Shown here piece after piece: positions 25,348 to 35,000 of a stretch of 64,000 bases of DNA. A model generated the notes under the pieces. That model saw only the letters and a list, made by a program, of their open reading frames with translations. It ran no database searches and was not told the DNA's origin. The DNA lies in the NCBI RefSeq assembly GCF_013385825.1, contig NZ_JACAPG010000002.1, positions 124,001 to 188,000 of the forward strand, written 5' to 3'. Numbering within the stretch: position 1 is the first letter of the stretch; the number at the start of each line of letters is the position of its first letter. The position numbers were made by a program, and so were the translations under genes. Origin of the DNA: Pseudomonas reactans (GTDB lineage: Bacteria; Pseudomonadota; Gammaproteobacteria; Pseudomonadales; Pseudomonadaceae).

Positions 25348-26562
25348 ATGAGCGAGAGTGTGTTTGCCGATCGCATCGTGCAGAACTTGCTCGACACCGA
25401 CTTCTACAAGCTGACCATGATGCAGGCGGTGCTGCACAACTACCCCAACGTGGAAGTTGAATGGGAGTTCCGCTGCCGTAACAGCGAAGACCTGCGCCCT
25501 TACCTGGCGGAGATCCGCTACCAGATCGAACGCCTCGCCGAGCTGAGCCTGAGCCCCGATCAGTTGGGTTTCCTGGAACGCATCAGCTTCATGAAGCCGG
25601 ACTTCCTGCGCTTCCTGGGACTGTTCCGCTTCAACCTGCGCTACGTGCAGACCGGCATCGAGAACGGTGAGTTGTTCATCCGCCTGCGCGGGCCGTGGCT
25701 GCATGTGATCCTGTTTGAAGTGCCGATGCTGGCCATCGTCAGCGAAGTGCGTAACCGCTACCGCTACCAGACCGTGATCCTCGAACAGGCGCGGGAGCAG
25801 CTGTACCGCAAGTTCGACTGGCTGACGGCCAACGCCAGCAGCGACGAGTTGTCGGAGCTGCAAGTGGCCGACTTCGGCACGCGTCGGCGCTTCTCGTATC
25901 GCGTGCAGGAAGAAGTGGTCAGCGTGCTCAAGCATGACTTCCCCGGGCGCTTCGTCGGCACCAGCAACGTGCACCTGGCCCGCGAGTTAGACATGAAGCC
26001 GCTGGGCACCATGGCCCACGAATGGATCATGGCCCACCAGCAACTGGGCCCGCGCCTGATCGACAGCCAGATCGCCGCGCTGGATTGCTGGGTCCGCGAA
26101 TACCGTGGCCTGCTGGGCATCGCCCTGACCGACTGCATCACCACCGACGCGTTCCTGGGCGACTTCGACCTGTACTTCGCCAAGCTGTTTGACGGCCTGC
26201 GCCATGACTCCGGCGATCCCGTGCAATGGGCAGAAAAAGCCATCGCCCACTACCACAAGCTCGGCATCGAGCCGATGAGCAAGACGTTGGTGTTCTCCGA
26301 CAGCCTGTCACTGCCCAAGGCCCTGGAGATATTCCGCGCCCTGCGTGGTCGCATTAATGTGAGCTTCGGCATCGGCACCAACCTGACCTGCGACATTCCA
26401 GGTGTTGAGCCAATGAGCATCGTGCTTAAAATGACCGCCTGCAATGGCCAGCCCGTCGCGAAGATCTCCGATGAAGCGGGCAAGACCCACTGCACCGACC
26501 CGAATTTCGTCGCCTATTTGCGTCATGTTTTCAAAGTACCTGCCATCTCTAGCAAGGAGTGA
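25348..26562 (+). CDS. pncB: Nicotinate phosphoribosyltransferase
   Basis: A 404-residue enzyme converting nicotinate and PRPP to nicotinate mononucleotide with ATP hydrolysis, the first step of NAD salvage. Family landmarks are [17 protein letters not shown] (about 14-30), [13 protein letters not shown] (about 173-185), and [23 protein letters not shown], whose GTMAHEW contains a conserved catalytic His. The phosphate-binding [11 protein letters not shown] lies near 340. Length fits E. coli PncB (about 400). It is immediately followed by nadE (3 bp gap), so the two steps are co-expressed. The ATG at 25348 follows TCTGGAGATTCCC. Confidence 0.96.
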   Translation: MSESVFADRIVQNLLDTDFYKLTMMQAVLHNYPNVEVEWEFRCRNSEDLRPYLAEIRYQIERLAELSLSPDQLGFLERISFMKPDFLRFLGLFRFNLRYVQTGIENGELFIRLRGPWLHVILFEVPMLAIVSEVRNRYRYQTVILEQAREQLYRKFDWLTANASSDELSELQVADFGTRRRFSYRVQEEVVSVLKHDFPGRFVGTSNVHLARELDMKPLGTMAHEWIMAHQQLGPRLIDSQIAALDCWVREYRGLLGIALTDCITTDAFLGDFDLYFAKLFDGLRHDSGDPVQWAEKAIAHYHKLGIEPMSKTLVFSDSLSLPKALEIFRALRGRINVSFGIGTNLTCDIPGVEPMSIVLKMTACNGQPVAKISDEAGKTHCTDPNFVAYLRHVFKVPAISSKE

Positions 26563-26565
26563 ATC

Positions 26566-27393
26566 ATGCAAGCCGTACAGCGTGAGATTGCTGAACAGCT
26601 CAAGGTCCAAGCGCCGTTCAACGACCAGGCCGCCCTTGAGGCCGAGGTTGCCCGCCGCGTGACCTTTATCCAGGACTGCCTGCGCAATTCCGGGCTCAAG
26701 ACGCTGGTGCTGGGCATCAGCGGTGGCGTCGACTCCCTGACCGCCGGCCTGCTGGCCCAACGCGCGGTGAAAGAGCTGCGCGAGAACAGCGGTGATGAGG
26801 CATATCGCTTTATAGCGGTGCGACTACCTTACGAAACCCAGTTCGACGAAATCGATGCCACCGCCTCGGTGGACTTTATCGAGCCGGACGAGCGCCACAC
26901 CGTAAACATCGGCCCGGCGGTCAAGGCCCTGGCCAATGAAGTGGCAGCGTTTGAAGGCAAGGCTGCGGTATCCCGGGATTTCGTGCTGGGCAACACCAAG
27001 GCGCGCATGCGCATGGTGGCGCAGTACACCATCGCAGGCGCGGCCGGTGGCCTGGTGATCGGTACCGACCATGCAGCGGAAGCGGTGATGGGCTTTTTCA
27101 CCAAGTTCGGTGATGGCGCGTGCGATTTGGCGCCGTTGAGCGGCCTGGTGAAAAACCAGGTGCGTGCGATTGCGCGGCACTTTGGCGCGCCCGAGTCGTT
27201 GGTGGAGAAAGTGCCGACGGCGGACCTGGAAGACTTGTCGCCGGGCAAGCCGGACGAAGCGTCACATGGCGTGACCTATGCCGAGATCGATGCGTTCCTG
27301 CACGGTGAGCCGGTGCGTGAGGAAGCGTTCAGGATTATCTGCGAGACCTACCGCAAGACTGAACACAAGCGGGTCATGCCGTTTTCACCTTAA
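26566..27393 (+). CDS. nadE: NH3-dependent NAD+ synthetase
   Basis: A 275-residue N-type ATP pyrophosphatase that amidates deamido-NAD using ammonia. The P-loop is [13 protein letters not shown] (about 46-58); [23 protein letters not shown] cut to its core GTDHAAEA (about 167) and [14 protein letters not shown] (about 182-195) are substrate-binding signatures. It lacks the glutaminase domain of the longer NadE form. AAGGAG lies upstream, and it forms an operon with pncB. Confidence 0.96.
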   Translation: MQAVQREIAEQLKVQAPFNDQAALEAEVARRVTFIQDCLRNSGLKTLVLGISGGVDSLTAGLLAQRAVKELRENSGDEAYRFIAVRLPYETQFDEIDATASVDFIEPDERHTVNIGPAVKALANEVAAFEGKAAVSRDFVLGNTKARMRMVAQYTIAGAAGGLVIGTDHAAEAVMGFFTKFGDGACDLAPLSGLVKNQVRAIARHFGAPESLVEKVPTADLEDLSPGKPDEASHGVTYAEIDAFLHGEPVREEAFRIICETYRKTEHKRVMPFSP

Positions 27394-27396
27394 AAC

Positions 27397-27498
27397 CTGT
27401 GGGAGCGAGCTTGCTCGCGAAGACTGTCAACGATAACGCGGGCATTCTGAGTGGACGCGGCGTCATTGAGTTTTTCGCGAGCAAGCTCGCTCCTACAG
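27397..27498. repeat. REPIN, class B, between nadE and azu
   Basis: GGGAGCGAGCTTGCTCGCGAA and its inverse around a spacer with GTCAACGATAACGCGGGCATT. The spacer is the reverse-complement version of that in the elements at 15571 and 19546, so the element sits in the opposite orientation. It lies between convergent genes. Confidence 0.93.
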
Positions 27499-27515
27499 GA
27501 AGAGCGAACGCGTGA

Positions 27516-27962
27516 TTACTTGAGGGTCACAGTGCCTTTCATCATCGAGATGTGGCCTGGGAACGAGCAGAAGAATGCGTAGTCAGTGCCCGCCTTCAGC
27601 TTCGACACATCGAAGGTCACCGAATCTTTCTCGCCAGCACCGATGATCTTGGTGTGGGCGATGATGCGTGCGTCACCTTCTTTCAGGTAGTCCTTGTCGA
27701 TACCGGCGGCCATGCCGTCGCTGGCGACGCCTGGCATGTCAGCAGCGGAGCTCAGCACCCAGTTATGGCCCATGACGTTTTTCGGCAGGTTGCCGGAGTG
27801 AGTCAGCTCGACGGTGAACGTCTTGCAGCTTTTGTCGATTTCAATGGCTTTGGTGTTGAAGGACATTTGGTCGGTGGAGTCGACAGTGACCTTGCACTCT
27901 GCAGCAAGCAACTGGCCGCTCGCCAGAGTCAGCAGGGAAACAGCAACGAGTTTGGCAAACAT
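27516..27962 (-). CDS. azu: Azurin, periplasmic blue copper protein
   Basis: A 148-residue precursor: a 20-residue signal peptide and a mature protein of 128 residues, exactly the azurin length. Copper ligands in mature numbering are His46 (VMGHNWVLS), Cys112, His117 and Met121 ([12 protein letters not shown]); the Cys3-Cys26 disulfide is present (AECKV, DKSCKTF). It shuttles electrons in the periplasm, as donor to nitrite reductase or cytochrome c peroxidase and in redox stress. The ATG at 27962 gives the proper signal peptide; the open frame extends four residues further. An ANR/FNR-type site lies 71-84 bp upstream. Confidence 0.97.
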   Translation of the reverse strand: MFAKLVAVSLLTLASGQLLAAECKVTVDSTDQMSFNTKAIEIDKSCKTFTVELTHSGNLPKNVMGHNWVLSSAADMPGVASDGMAAGIDKDYLKEGDARIIAHTKIIGAGEKDSVTFDVSKLKAGTDYAFFCSFPGHISMMKGTVTLK

Positions 27963-28032
27963 GTGAATCTCCAAGGCAGGGTTTAGAAAACGCGTATTGC
28001 GACAAGGGTGCCTGAATCAGGCAGAAATTCTT

Positions 28033-28046
28033 ATGATCTGAATCAA
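28033..28046 (-). promoter_or_regulatory. ANR/FNR-type site upstream of azu
   Basis: On the minus strand TTGATTCAGATCAT matches TTGAT-N4-ATCAA with one mismatch. It lies about 78 bp before the azurin start. In P. aeruginosa azu is known to be under ANR control, which supports the call. Confidence 0.65.
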
Positions 28047-28150
28047 CAGATTGTATACAACTTTAGGCTATCAGACTGATCAACACAATCTACCAGCCAA
28101 AGTACAACCCCCTGGCTATGATCGGCTCATCACCCATCGGAGTCCGAGCC

Positions 28151-28207
28151 ATGCACCTCAACCAACTGTTCAACGGCCTGCTGGCCGCCTACGCCTGCGG
28201 TAAGTGA
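28151..28207 (+). CDS. Possible 18-codon leader peptide or remnant
   Basis: A short frame reading MHLNQLFNGLLAAYACGK then TGA, preceded by CGGAG 12 nt upstream. It lies 87 bp ahead of the 60-residue charged protein. It could be a leader peptide, the start of a decayed gene, or chance; nothing beyond the start and spacing supports it. Confidence 0.2.
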   Translation: MHLNQLFNGLLAAYACGK

Positions 28208-28294
28208 AGGCCAAGCGCACCCTGAAGCTGCTACCATGTCGTCCCAAGGCAGCTGCGCGCCGCCACCCTCACCTTCGACCCTAGAGGATCGCCC

Positions 28295-28477
28295 ATGGCC
28301 AAACCTAATTACTCCTTCGCCAAACGTCAGAGAGACTTGGCCAAGGAGCAGAAGAAAGAGGAAAAACTGCAACGCAAGAAAGCCGCTGCAGAAGAAGAGG
28401 CCAATGGGCTGAACGCCGATGTTGATGGTGAAGAAACGAGCGACGAGACCGAAACACCAAAAGATCCGGCTGAATAA
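28295..28477 (+). CDS. Small highly charged conserved protein, function unknown
   Basis: A 60-residue protein. The N-terminal half is basic and probably helical (MAKPNYSFAKRQRDLAKEQK, then KKEEKLQRKK, AAAEEEA), and the C-terminal half is acidic and probably disordered (DVDGEETSDETETPKDPAE). There is no membrane segment or Cys. I recall proteins of this form being widespread in Pseudomonas without known role. It stands alone, convergent with the transglutaminase gene. Charge segregation suggests nucleic-acid or ribosome association, but that is a guess. Confidence 0.7.
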   Translation: MAKPNYSFAKRQRDLAKEQKKEEKLQRKKAAAEEEANGLNADVDGEETSDETETPKDPAE

Positions 28478-28523
28478 ATTCCTTTGTGCTGAGCCGGCCC
28501 GCCCGGCTCGGCACAATCCACCG

Positions 28524-29414
28524 TTACTCCAGCGGCATCACCGTTACCCTCACCTCCGGGTCATGGCTCCCTCCCCCCAGAATCACCCCTCGCAACGGCG
28601 ACACATCGGAAAAATCACGGCCCCAGGCCAGGGTGATGTGCTCCAGTGCCGGCTGCACATTGTTCGTCGGATCGAAATCCACCCAACCCGAAACCGGGCA
28701 ATACACCGAGACCCACGCGTGGGACGCATCGGCGCCGATCAGCCGTGGCTGGCCAGGCGGTGGCTGGGTGAGCAGGTAGCCGCTGATATAGCGCGCCGCC
28801 AGGCCCCGCGAGCGTAGGCAGGCGAGCATCAGGTGGGCAAAGTCCTGGCACACGCCGCGACGGCGCTCCAGCACCTCCACCAGCGGCGTGGCGACCTGGG
28901 TGGCTTCGGCATCGAAGGTGAATTCGCTGAAGATCTTTTCCATCAACGCCTGTACGCCCAGCAGCAGCGGTTTTCCGGGGGGAAAGCAGCTTTCGGAAAA
29001 TTCGACGAAGGTTTTCTTCAGGTGCACGTAGGGCGATTCGAAGCGATAGCGACAGGCCTCGATCAACTCACCAGACATCGGCTGGCTGCTGTAGGTCAGG
29101 CTATCGCGGGTCTGGTCCCAGGCGGGCGACTGCTGAAAATCCAGCACCGGCCGCGCCAGCACTTCCACGGTCAGTCCAGCGTTCACCAGCAATTCATCAT
29201 GAGGCCGCTCGAATGCCAGGCGCGTGATCGGGTTGCCAAACACGTCCAGCTCATCACGGCGCGAGGTCGGTTCCGGGCTGATATCCAACTGCTGCAAGCT
29301 GCAACGCTGCCAGGCGCACGGCCGTGGCCACAAATGCGCCAGCTGCTGGGCCAGGGACACCGGGCTGTCGTAGTGGTAGTGGGTATCGTGGAAGATCTGG
29401 TAGCGCGCACTCAT
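28524..29414 (-). CDS. Transglutaminase-like cysteine protease-fold protein
   Basis: A 296-residue protein: an N-terminal beta domain (YQIFHDTHYHYDSPVSLAQQ) and a transglutaminase-like core with the complete triad, Cys in RRGVCQDFAH (about 188), His in DASHAWVSVY (about 232) and Asp in WVDFDPTNN (about 247). This is the domain pair usually found next to circularly permuted ATP-grasp/alpha-E proteins, and here its ATG overlaps that gene's TGA (TGATG). It probably acts as a peptidase or amide-bond exchanger on the product of the ATP-grasp enzyme; no substrate is known. Confidence 0.87.
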   Translation of the reverse strand: MSARYQIFHDTHYHYDSPVSLAQQLAHLWPRPCAWQRCSLQQLDISPEPTSRRDELDVFGNPITRLAFERPHDELLVNAGLTVEVLARPVLDFQQSPAWDQTRDSLTYSSQPMSGELIEACRYRFESPYVHLKKTFVEFSESCFPPGKPLLLGVQALMEKIFSEFTFDAEATQVATPLVEVLERRRGVCQDFAHLMLACLRSRGLAARYISGYLLTQPPPGQPRLIGADASHAWVSVYCPVSGWVDFDPTNNVQPALEHITLAWGRDFSDVSPLRGVILGGGSHDPEVRVTVMPLE

Positions 29415-31900
29415 CACACCGACACCGTTTGCTGGCTGACATCATCCACATGGGCAAAGTGACGCAAGGCCAGGCGGTCCGACACTTGCCCACTCTCATC
29501 GGCCACTGCTTGCAGCAGGTCGGCCAGGCCGTCCAGCGCGGCACGCACGCTGGATTCGCCGAACAACGGGTTCTCCAGGCAACCCAGGTCGAATCGCGCC
29601 AGGCGCTCCACCAATGGGCCCAGGCCGGTTTCCCGCGGCACACCAAAATCATCGTTGAGACGCCGCAGCGTGCGGTTCACCAATTTGAGCTGGAACAGCA
29701 CCGCGTGGGGGTTCTGTTCGTCCAGCAACAGCAAGTCGAGTACCGGGATCAGTTGCGGCACCGCGAGATAACGCGAACGGTAGGTGATGCTGCTGTTGCC
29801 CAGTTCCAGCAACCACTCCAACCCGGCCTGATCGAACACCGCCACTCCGCGCAGGAACGCCGCCAGGCTGCTGCTCAGGAATTGCAGACGCTCGATACGC
29901 CGGCCCATCATCAAAAAGCGCCAGCCTTCGTCACGGGTCATGTCGTCCAGGGCAAACCCGGACAGCGCCGCCAACGACATCACCAGACGGTTGAGGAAGT
30001 CCAGCAACTCGCCAAAATCCGGTGACTCGCTTTCCAGCTCCATGGCTTCGCGTTGCAGCTCCACCAGGGCCTGCCAGTTCTCTCGGGACAGCTTGCCGCG
30101 CACTTGCGACGCCGCCCACTGCAAGCGTTGCAGGTTGGCGCGCAGGCTGGACGGCCAATCATCACCCAGCAGCGCCGCCAACAGGCGCTCAGGCAACTCG
30201 CCCTCCTCGGGCAGCAGACGCAGGTTTTCACCCAGCTCGACAGCCGCCTGCAGGGCCAGCGGATCGTCGCCATCCACATAACGCGCCAGCACGATACGCA
30301 GCCAACGCGCGCTGTCGTCGCAGCGCTCGCAGTAACGGCCAAACCAGAACAGGTTTTCCACTACGCGGGACGGTAGATAAGGATCGCGGCGCACCAGGTC
30401 GTGGGCGCCAATCGCGCGTTGGGCACGCCAGTGTTCGCCACCGACGGCGCGTTCGCCGAGCACCCAGGTGTCCTTACTCGCACCACCGCGTTGCATCGAC
30501 ACCACTTCGGCGTCGGCCTCGGCCGCTACGCGCGTCAGGCCGCCGGGCAGTACGCGGTAACCGTCGTCACTGGCCACGGCGTATACGCGCATGCCGATGG
30601 CGCGGTGTTGCAGGTGGTCATCCACGGTGTGCCATACCGGCGCTTGGGATAATTGAGCCAGCTCCTGGGCGACGTAGGCGTAGGGCCGCGCGCGCATGCG
30701 CTCAGCCAGGGCCTGGCGTTGTTCGTCGTTGAGGTCGCGGCCAAATACCGGCGCAAAACTCTGCGACGGAAACGCGGGTTTGATCAGCAGTTCCGGCAGC
30801 TTCTCCAGCGCTTCGGCCAGCACCGGCGCCTCACCGCACCACCAGGTGGCGATGGACGGCAGAATCAGCTCTTCACCAAATAAGAACTCGTTGATCTTCG
30901 GCAAAAAGCCCAGCAAACCGGGTGATTCCAGCACGCCGCTGCCCAAGGCATTGGCCACCAGCACATTGCCTTGGCGCACGGCATCCAGCAAACCCGGTAC
31001 GCCGAGGGCCGAGTCCGTGCGCAGCTCCAGCGGGTCGCAGAAGTCATCGTCGAGGCGACGCATGATCGCGTGCACCCGGCGTAGGCCGCTGAGGGTTTTC
31101 AGGAACACAGTGCTGTCGCGCACGGTGAGGTCACCGCCTTCCACCAACGGGTAGCCCAACTGGCGGGCAAGGTAGAGGTGTTCGAAGTAACTTTCGTTGA
31201 ACCGGCCAGGCGTGAGCAGCACGATCAGCGGCGGCTGGTCATCACCGGGCGCCTGGCGGGCCAGGGTTTCCTGCAAGGTGCGGAAAAAACCGGTGAGGTG
31301 CTGCACCTGCAAGTCACGGTAAAGATCCGGGAAGGCGCGGGACACGATGGTGCGGTTTTCCAACGCATAACCGGCACCGGATGGCGCCTGGGTACGGTCG
31401 GCAGTGACCCACCAGCGACCATCCGGCGTGCGCGCCAGGTCCACGGCATAGAGGTGCAGGAACGCACCGTCCGGCGGCTGGATGCCCTGGCACGGCCACA
31501 GGAAATTGTTATGTCCGAATACCAGCTCAGCCGGCAACAAGCCTTCCTTGATCAGGCGTTGCGGGCCATAGAGATCGGCCAGTACGGCATTGAGCAGGCG
31601 TGCACGTTGCGCGATACCCGCCGAGAGGTGCTGCCATTCATCAGCCGCCAGCACATGGGGCAGCAAATCCAGCTCCCACGGGCGGTCGGCACCCTTGGGG
31701 TCGGCGTAGACGTTGTAGGTCACGCCGTTTTCCTGGATCTGCCGGGTCAACAGCGCCTGGCGCTGGGCCAGTTGCGCGGGCGTGCTGCGTTGCAGGTGAT
31801 CCAGCAAGCGCCGCCAATGGGCACGCACCGCGCCGCTGTCATCCAGCAGTTCGTGATAAGTGCCCGCGGTCAGCGGGTAACGGTCGAGCAAGTCGGACAT
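29414..31900 (-). CDS. Circularly permuted ATP-grasp / alpha-E fusion protein
   Basis: An 828-residue two-domain protein. Residues about 1-490 form a circularly permuted type 2 ATP-grasp domain (VYADPKGADRPWELDLLPHV, FGHNNFLWPCQG, LTPGRFNESYFEHLYLARQL, LIKPAFPSQSFAPVFG are recognisable segments). From about 500 (LPSRVVENLFWFGRYCERCD) to the end is an all-helical alpha-E domain. In many bacteria these are separate genes; here they are fused. ATP-grasp enzymes join carboxylates to amines using ATP, so a peptide or peptide-like product is expected. It is coupled to the transglutaminase gene downstream. The real substrates are unknown. Confidence 0.87.
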   Translation of the reverse strand: MSDLLDRYPLTAGTYHELLDDSGAVRAHWRRLLDHLQRSTPAQLAQRQALLTRQIQENGVTYNVYADPKGADRPWELDLLPHVLAADEWQHLSAGIAQRARLLNAVLADLYGPQRLIKEGLLPAELVFGHNNFLWPCQGIQPPDGAFLHLYAVDLARTPDGRWWVTADRTQAPSGAGYALENRTIVSRAFPDLYRDLQVQHLTGFFRTLQETLARQAPGDDQPPLIVLLTPGRFNESYFEHLYLARQLGYPLVEGGDLTVRDSTVFLKTLSGLRRVHAIMRRLDDDFCDPLELRTDSALGVPGLLDAVRQGNVLVANALGSGVLESPGLLGFLPKINEFLFGEELILPSIATWWCGEAPVLAEALEKLPELLIKPAFPSQSFAPVFGRDLNDEQRQALAERMRARPYAYVAQELAQLSQAPVWHTVDDHLQHRAIGMRVYAVASDDGYRVLPGGLTRVAAEADAEVVSMQRGGASKDTWVLGERAVGGEHWRAQRAIGAHDLVRRDPYLPSRVVENLFWFGRYCERCDDSARWLRIVLARYVDGDDPLALQAAVELGENLRLLPEEGELPERLLAALLGDDWPSSLRANLQRLQWAASQVRGKLSRENWQALVELQREAMELESESPDFGELLDFLNRLVMSLAALSGFALDDMTRDEGWRFLMMGRRIERLQFLSSSLAAFLRGVAVFDQAGLEWLLELGNSSITYRSRYLAVPQLIPVLDLLLLDEQNPHAVLFQLKLVNRTLRRLNDDFGVPRETGLGPLVERLARFDLGCLENPLFGESSVRAALDGLADLLQAVADESGQVSDRLALRHFAHVDDVSQQTVSV

Positions 31901-31954
31901 GGAACGCTCGGCAGAGGCAAGGGGGCTCAGTTTAATGCAAATTCATCGCAATCT

Positions 31955-32047
31955 ACTGTAGGAGCCGGCTTGCCGACGATAGCGGTGGTTCAGGCAACAT
32001 TTCTGGTGACTGATATAGCGCAATCGCCGGCAAGCCGGCTCCTACAG
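31955..32047. repeat. REPIN, class A
   Basis: Inverted REP pair with one imperfect arm (GCCGACGATA in place of GCCGGCGATA), in the gap between the DUF2126 gene and the ATP-grasp gene, both on the minus strand. Confidence 0.9.
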
Positions 32048-32058
32048 TTGGATGGCGT

Positions 32059-35000
32059 TCAGTCATTTTTATTGGGGAAACGCCGTAGATCGAGGGTCAT
32101 GGGTAATTCATCGTTCACCACTACCGTCGGCACAGATTGCTTCCCAGGGCTATGCCCCAACCGGAAAAACCGCGCCATGCGCCGGCTCTCTGCCTCGTTG
32201 GCATTCACCGGCAGGCTGTCGTAATTGCGCCCGCCCGGATGGGCGACGTGGTACTGGCAGCCGCCCAGCGAACGCTGCATCCAGGTGTCCAGCAGGTCGA
32301 ACACCAGCGGCGCATGCACCGGGATGGTCGGTTGCAGGCAGTTGGCCGGTTGCCAGGCGCGATAACGCACGCCAGCGACGAACTCACCGACTCGCCCAGT
32401 CGGTTGCAGCGGAACCGGGACGCCATTGCAGGTCAGCAGGTAGCGCTGCGGGGGCAGCCCGGTCAATTTGACTTGCAGACGCTCAAGGGACGAATCCACG
32501 TAACGCACCGTGCCGCCGACCGCTCCCTCCTCTCCCAGGACGTGCCAGGGCTCCAGAGCCTGACGCAGCTCCAGCTCGATCCCGCTGACGGCGTAGTCAC
32601 CCACTTTGGGGAAACGGAATTCCAGGTGCGCGGCAAACCACTCGGCGCGCAGCGGGTAGCCGGCGCTGTTGAGTTCGACGATCACGTCGGCAAAGTCTTG
32701 CTCGATAAAATGCGGCAGCAGGAAACGGTCGTGCAGCTCCGTGCCCCAGCGCGCCAGCTTCGGCGGCGCGTAGGGTTCGCGCCAGAAACGCGCGACCAGC
32801 GCCCGTAGCAACAACTGCTGGGTCAGGCTCATGCGCGCATGGGGAGGCATTTCAAAGGCCCGCAGTTCAAGCAGGCCCAAGCGGCCGGTGGCGCCGTCCG
32901 GCGAATAGAGTTTGTCGATGCAAAATTCGGCGCGGTGGGTATTACCCGTCACGTCGATCAGCAGGTTGCGCAGCAATCGGTCCACTAACCACGGCGGGCA
33001 TTCTTCGCCGGGCTCTGGCATTTGTGCGAAGGCGATTTCCAATTCGTACAGCGCGTCATTACGCGCCTCGTCCACCCGTGGAGCCTGGGAAGTCGGGCCG
33101 ATGAACAGACCGGAAAACAGGTAGGACAATGACGGGTGGTTGTGCCAGTAGCTGATCAGACTGCGCAGCAGATCGGGTCGGCGCAGGAACGGTGAGTCCT
33201 TGGGCGTTGCACCACCGAGTACAAAGTGATTACCGCCGCCGGTACCGGTGTGACGCCCGTCGATCATGAATTTTTCGGTGGTCAATCGCGTTTGCCGCGC
33301 CTCTTCGTAGAGAAATTCGGTGCGTTCCACCAACTCGTCCCACGTGGCGGACGGCTGCACGTTGACCTCAATCACACCCGGGTCCGGCGTGACGCGGAAG
33401 TTACTCAGCCGCGTGTCGGCCGGCGGCTCGTAGCCTTCCAGCAATACCGGGCAGTGCAGCTCTTCGGCGGTGGCTTCAATGGCTGCCACCAACTCCAGAT
33501 AGTCTTCAACGCGCTCCAAGGGCGGCATGAACAGATAGAGGCGCCCGTCCCGCGCTTCGGCGCACAGGGCGGTGCGGGTCAGCCAGTCGGCGGATTCGTC
33601 CACCTTGGGCACGCGCTCATCACTCGGCGCAGGCTCTGCATGGTGTTGCAGTTGCGCCGTGGCCGGCAGCTCCGGCTGATCCTGGTTCGGATCCGTCGGA
33701 TGTACAAACGGGTACTCCGCCGCCGTCACCCATGGCTGCGAGGCCAGTGGCAGGCGATAGCCCAACGGCGAATCCCCCGGCACCAGGCGGCAGTGGTTGT
33801 CACGCAGGTACCAGCGCCCGCTCTGCCAACGATCATTGGCCGCCGTGCGCGCCAGCGGCAGCACTTGGCCGATGACTTTATCCAGGCCCTGGCTGAACAC
33901 CTTGCGCAGGCGTTCGCGCTCCAGATCGTCGCTCAGCCGCGGATCTTGGGCGGTGACGTTTTGCGGCAGCGCGCCTTCGCGCCACAGGTAGTAGAAGTTG
34001 TCTTCGAAGGCCGGGAACACAAAGCGCGCCGGTAATTTGAGGCGCTCTGCGACGCTGGCCAGGAAACGTCCGGTCAGCGCGCCGTCCGCGCCGTAGTCTT
34101 CTTGCTCATCGGCAATCAACGCGCTGTTGTGCCAGATCGGCACGCCGTCGCGGCGCCAGTAGCAATTAAGCGACCAACGCGGCAACTGCTCGCCGGGGTA
34201 CCACTTGCCCTGGCCGAAGTGCACCAACCCCTTGGGTGCGTAGTGCTTGCGCATACGCTGGAACAACTCGGCGGAGAGCCGACGTTTGTCCGGCCCGAGC
34301 GCGGCGGTGTTCCACTCGGCGCCGTCGGGATCGTCGATGGAAACGAAGGTCGGCTCGCCGCCCATGGTCAGGCGCACATCGTCCTTGAGCAGGTCGCCAT
34401 CGATCTGACGACCCAAGGCCTGGATCGCCAGCCATTGTTCTTCGGTGTAAGGCTTGGTGACGCGTGGGGCTTCCCAAATCCGCTCAACCGACATTTCGTG
34501 GGTGAATTCGCACTCGCAAGGCTCCACCAGCCCACTGATCGGTGCGGCGGACGATGGATCGGGACTACACGCCAACGGAATATGGCCTTCACCGGCGAAC
34601 AACCCGGAGGTGGCGTCCAGGCCGATCCAGCCGGCGCCGGGCAAATACACTTCGCACCAGGCGTGCAGGTCGGTGAAGTCCACTTCGGTGCCGGAAGGCC
34701 CATCGAGGGCTTTGACGTCGGCGGTGAGTTGAATCAGGTAACCGGACACGAAACGTGCTGCCAGCCCCAGATTTCGCAGGAGCTGCACCAGCAACCAGGC
34801 CGAGTCGCGACACGAGCCGGAGGCATTTTCCAGAGTGAATTCAGGCGTTTGCACACCCGGTTCCATGCGAATCAAGTAGCCGATATCAGCCGCCAGGCGC
34901 TGATTGAGGCCCACCAGAAAGTCCACGGCCGGCAAGGGCGTGCGGTCGATACCCGCCAGGTACGCGGCGAACTTCGGCGTCAGTGGCAGCGTTTCCAGGT

